64,000 nt of DNA from Paenibacillus phoenicis (GTDB taxonomy: Bacteria > Bacillota > Bacilli > Paenibacillales > Paenibacillaceae). Numbering within the stretch: the stretch's first letter is position 1; each line of letters begins with the position of its first letter. The notes below the pieces were generated by a model. The model was not told the DNA's origin, did no database searches, and worked only from the letters and a program-made list of their open reading frames with translations. Made by a program: the position numbers and the translations under genes. Shown here in pieces: positions 61,994 through 64,000 of the stretch. The stretch lies in assembly GCF_034718895.1 (NCBI RefSeq), contig NZ_JAYERP010000001.1:1798001-1862000 (forward strand), in the 5' to 3' direction.

Positions 61994-64000
61994 TTATGCA
62001 CGAATATTTGTACTTTTCGCGGTGACAAAGGGACGCGGCCCGCTGCTGCGCCGTTTCCGATTGCCTGACCAGACGCTGCCCGCGCCCATCAGGAAGGTCG
62101 GAATGCCAGCGGCCACCAGGGTGATCGCCCACTCCCGCGTGCCAAGCGGTACCGTTTTGAAGATCGGCTGCAGCGGTTCAATGTACATTACGCCAAGCAG
62201 CAACACAATCGACGACAGGACAGCGGCAACCAGATATTTATTTTGCAAAATATTACGGTGAAAAATCGACCGCGAGCTGCGGCAATCGAACACATGGATC
62301 AGCTGCGCCATGACCAGGGTGGCAAAGGCGACCGATTGCGCTTTGACCAGTTGGGCCGGATCCGATGGCGCATAGCGCAGCGTCAACCAAAACGCGCCCA
62401 GCGTGCATACGCCGATCAGCACTCCGCGGCTGATGATTTTCCAACCTAACCGGCGGGCAAAAATGTTTTCGTTTGCGCCGCGCGGCTTGTGCTCCATCAA
62501 GTCTTTTTCCGGTTGATCGACGCCCAGTGCCATCGCCGGCAAACCATCGGTCACCAGGTTGACCCACAAAATTTGGATCGGCAGCAGCGGCAGCGGCAAG
62601 CCCGCCAGCATGGCGAAGAACATCGTCAGGATTTCGCCGACATTGGAGGCCAGCAAATAACGGATGAATTTACGGATGTTCTCGTAAATGCTGCGTCCTT
62701 CCTCGATTGCGGCAACGATTGACGTAAAGTTATCGTCGTTGAGGATCAGCGAGGACGCTTCTTTGGAGACGTCCGTGCCCGTCATGCCCATGGCGATGCC
62801 GATATCAGCGGCTTTGATCGCCGGCGCGTCGTTTACCCCATCGCCGGTCATCGCCACCACATGCCCGTTCCGCTGCAGTGCCTTCACGATCCGCAGCTTA
62901 TGCTCCGGCGACACCCGGGAATAGACGTAGATGTTGTCTACCTGCTTCTCCAGCTCCTCATCGCTCAGCGCCTCCAGCTGCTGGCCCGACATCGAGGTAC
63001 CGCCCCGCGGCAAAATCCCCAGATCGGCAGCGATCGCTTCGGCGGTCAGCCCATGGTCGCCGGTGATCATCACCGTTTTGATGCCTGCGCGGCGGCAGAC
63101 GGTAATCGCGTCCCGCGCTTCGCGGCGCGGCGGGTCGATCATACCGGTCAGACCCACGAAGATCAGCTGCGATTCCACTTGATCTTCATGCTCTGCCCCT
63201 TCGGTTGGCTTCAAGTCGCGGTAGGCCAACCCAAGCACGCGGAGTGCACTGCGGGCCATTTGTTCGTTGGCCGCTTGCACTTTCTGCCGGAATGTGCCCG
63301 TGAAAGGCACCACTTTGCCATCCCACAGGATATAGGAGCAGCGCTCGAGCAGCATATCCGGTGCTCCTTTGACGAGCGCCATTTTGCCGCCTTGATGGGA
63401 GACGATGACGGACATCCGCTTCCGCTTGGAATCAAAAGGAAACTCCAGATCGCGGACATACGTTCCGCTTAAGGCTGCCGGCGTCATGCCCATTTTGGAC
63501 GCCAGCGTCACCAGCGCCCCCTCGGTTGGATCGCCCTTCAGCTTCCAGACCGATCCGCCTGCAGCGGCGTCCTCCTTCGTCTTGCGGCGGCCGCGCTTCT
63601 CCGGATCGTCGTCATAGATGACCGCATTGCTGCACAACGCGCTGATCTGCAGCATCCGGCGCAAGCTTTGGTCATTGCGCAAATCGACGGGCACGCCTTG
63701 GTCCAGAATATTGCCAACCGGCTCGTAGCCTTCGCCCGTCACTTCCAGCGATCTGCCTTCCAGCCACAACCGGGTTACGGTCATTTTGTTTTGGGTTAGC
63801 GTACCGGTCTTGTCCGAACAGATGACCGTAGCGCAGCCCAGCGTCTCCACCGACGGCAGCTTGCGAACGATTGCTTTGCGTTTGATCATGCGCTGCACAC
63901 CCAGCGCCAACGCAATCGTCACGATGGCCGGCAGACCTTCCGGTATAGCAGCAACAGCAAGACTCACTCCGGCAAAGAACATGCTGGCGGCCGGCTGCCC
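61994..64000 (-). CDS. Calcium-type P-type ATPase, 5' end missing
   Basis: The C-terminal 669 residues of a P2-type cation pump; the frame is open to the window edge, so the start is outside. The visible part begins in helix M4 with [12 protein letters not shown], whose IPEGLP is the Ca-binding motif of SERCA-like pumps. [13 protein letters not shown] holds the phosphorylated Asp, KGDPTEGAL binds nucleotide, [13 protein letters not shown] is the hinge, and six C-terminal helices follow ([16 protein letters not shown] is M6). It should export Ca2+, perhaps in sporulation as Bacillus YloB, which lies in the same genomic area (yloB precedes yloC). Confidence 0.9.
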   Translation of the reverse strand, partial: GQPAASMFFAGVSLAVAAIPEGLPAIVTIALALGVQRMIKRKAIVRKLPSVETLGCATVICSDKTGTLTQNKMTVTRLWLEGRSLEVTGEGYEPVGNILDQGVPVDLRNDQSLRRMLQISALCSNAVIYDDDPEKRGRRKTKEDAAAGGSVWKLKGDPTEGALVTLASKMGMTPAALSGTYVRDLEFPFDSKRKRMSVIVSHQGGKMALVKGAPDMLLERCSYILWDGKVVPFTGTFRQKVQAANEQMARSALRVLGLAYRDLKPTEGAEHEDQVESQLIFVGLTGMIDPPRREARDAITVCRRAGIKTVMITGDHGLTAEAIAADLGILPRGGTSMSGQQLEALSDEELEKQVDNIYVYSRVSPEHKLRIVKALQRNGHVVAMTGDGVNDAPAIKAADIGIAMGMTGTDVSKEASSLILNDDNFTSIVAAIEEGRSIYENIRKFIRYLLASNVGEILTMFFAMLAGLPLPLLPIQILWVNLVTDGLPAMALGVDQPEKDLMEHKPRGANENIFARRLGWKIISRGVLIGVCTLGAFWLTLRYAPSDPAQLVKAQSVAFATLVMAQLIHVFDCRSSRSIFHRNILQNKYLVAAVLSSIVLLLGVMYIEPLQPIFKTVPLGTREWAITLVAAGIPTFLMGAGSVWSGNRKRRSSGPRPFVTAKSTNIRA

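Overview
The window reads as a chromosomal segment from a GC-rich, endospore-forming Firmicute, most likely Paenibacillus or a close relative. The evidence is spoVIF and a 26-residue spoVM gene, remA, Bacillus-type Fnr with a C-terminal Cys cluster, and strong synteny with the Bacillus yloC-remA-gmk-rpoZ-coaBC-priA-def-fmt-rsmB-rlmN-prpC-prkC-rsgA-rpe-spoVM-rpmB-yloU-fakA block. Species was not determined.

Layout. 1-17.3 kb: the 3' part of fnr faces nirBD; then come a DUF4430-like lipoprotein, an FAD oxidoreductase with its HxlR regulator, an AraC-controlled operon of two Gfo/Idh/MocA dehydrogenases and two sugar isomerases, a TerC gene behind a manganese (yybP-ykoY) riboswitch, msrAB, a CGNR regulator opposite a DinB protein, a YitT protein with a long structured leader, hmp, and a second Crp/Fnr gene. 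The nirB and hmp promoters both carry a TGTGA-N6-TCAC(A/C) site centred exactly 41.5 bases upstream of the predicted start point, the Bacillus Fnr geometry.

17.3-25.1 kb: an exopolysaccharide operon (membrane glycoside hydrolase, HEAT-like membrane protein, processive GT2 synthase, degenerate GGDEF plus pseudo-receiver protein, UDP-sugar dehydrogenase, TIM-barrel protein). 25.8-31.8 kb: an AT-rich arsenic module (arsM, a Cys-rich MarR regulator, arsR, acr3, arsC) next to a tightly overlapping operon of two paralogous unknown genes, a Y-family polymerase and YolD, with SOS-like boxes at its promoter. Host-like GC-rich pieces (the first gene at one end, a truncated YolD tail at the other) flank the AT-rich part, which suggests replacement of the middle of a resident mutagenesis operon.

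31.9-37.4 kb: tetR-map, spoVIF and the N-acetylmuramate operon murQ-murP-murR. 37.6-64 kb: recG, a repeat-rich gap with a MITE-like element and a nested palindromic repeat, then degV-fakA (fatty acid kinase), rpmB/spoVM, and the housekeeping run rpe-rsgA-prkC-prpC-rlmN-rsmB-fmt-def-priA-coaBC-rpoZ-gmk-remA-yicC, a two-domain homocysteine methyltransferase/methylenetetrahydrofolate reductase, dapF, and a Ca-type P-ATPase cut by the window edge. Almost everything from 31.9 kb on is read from the minus strand.
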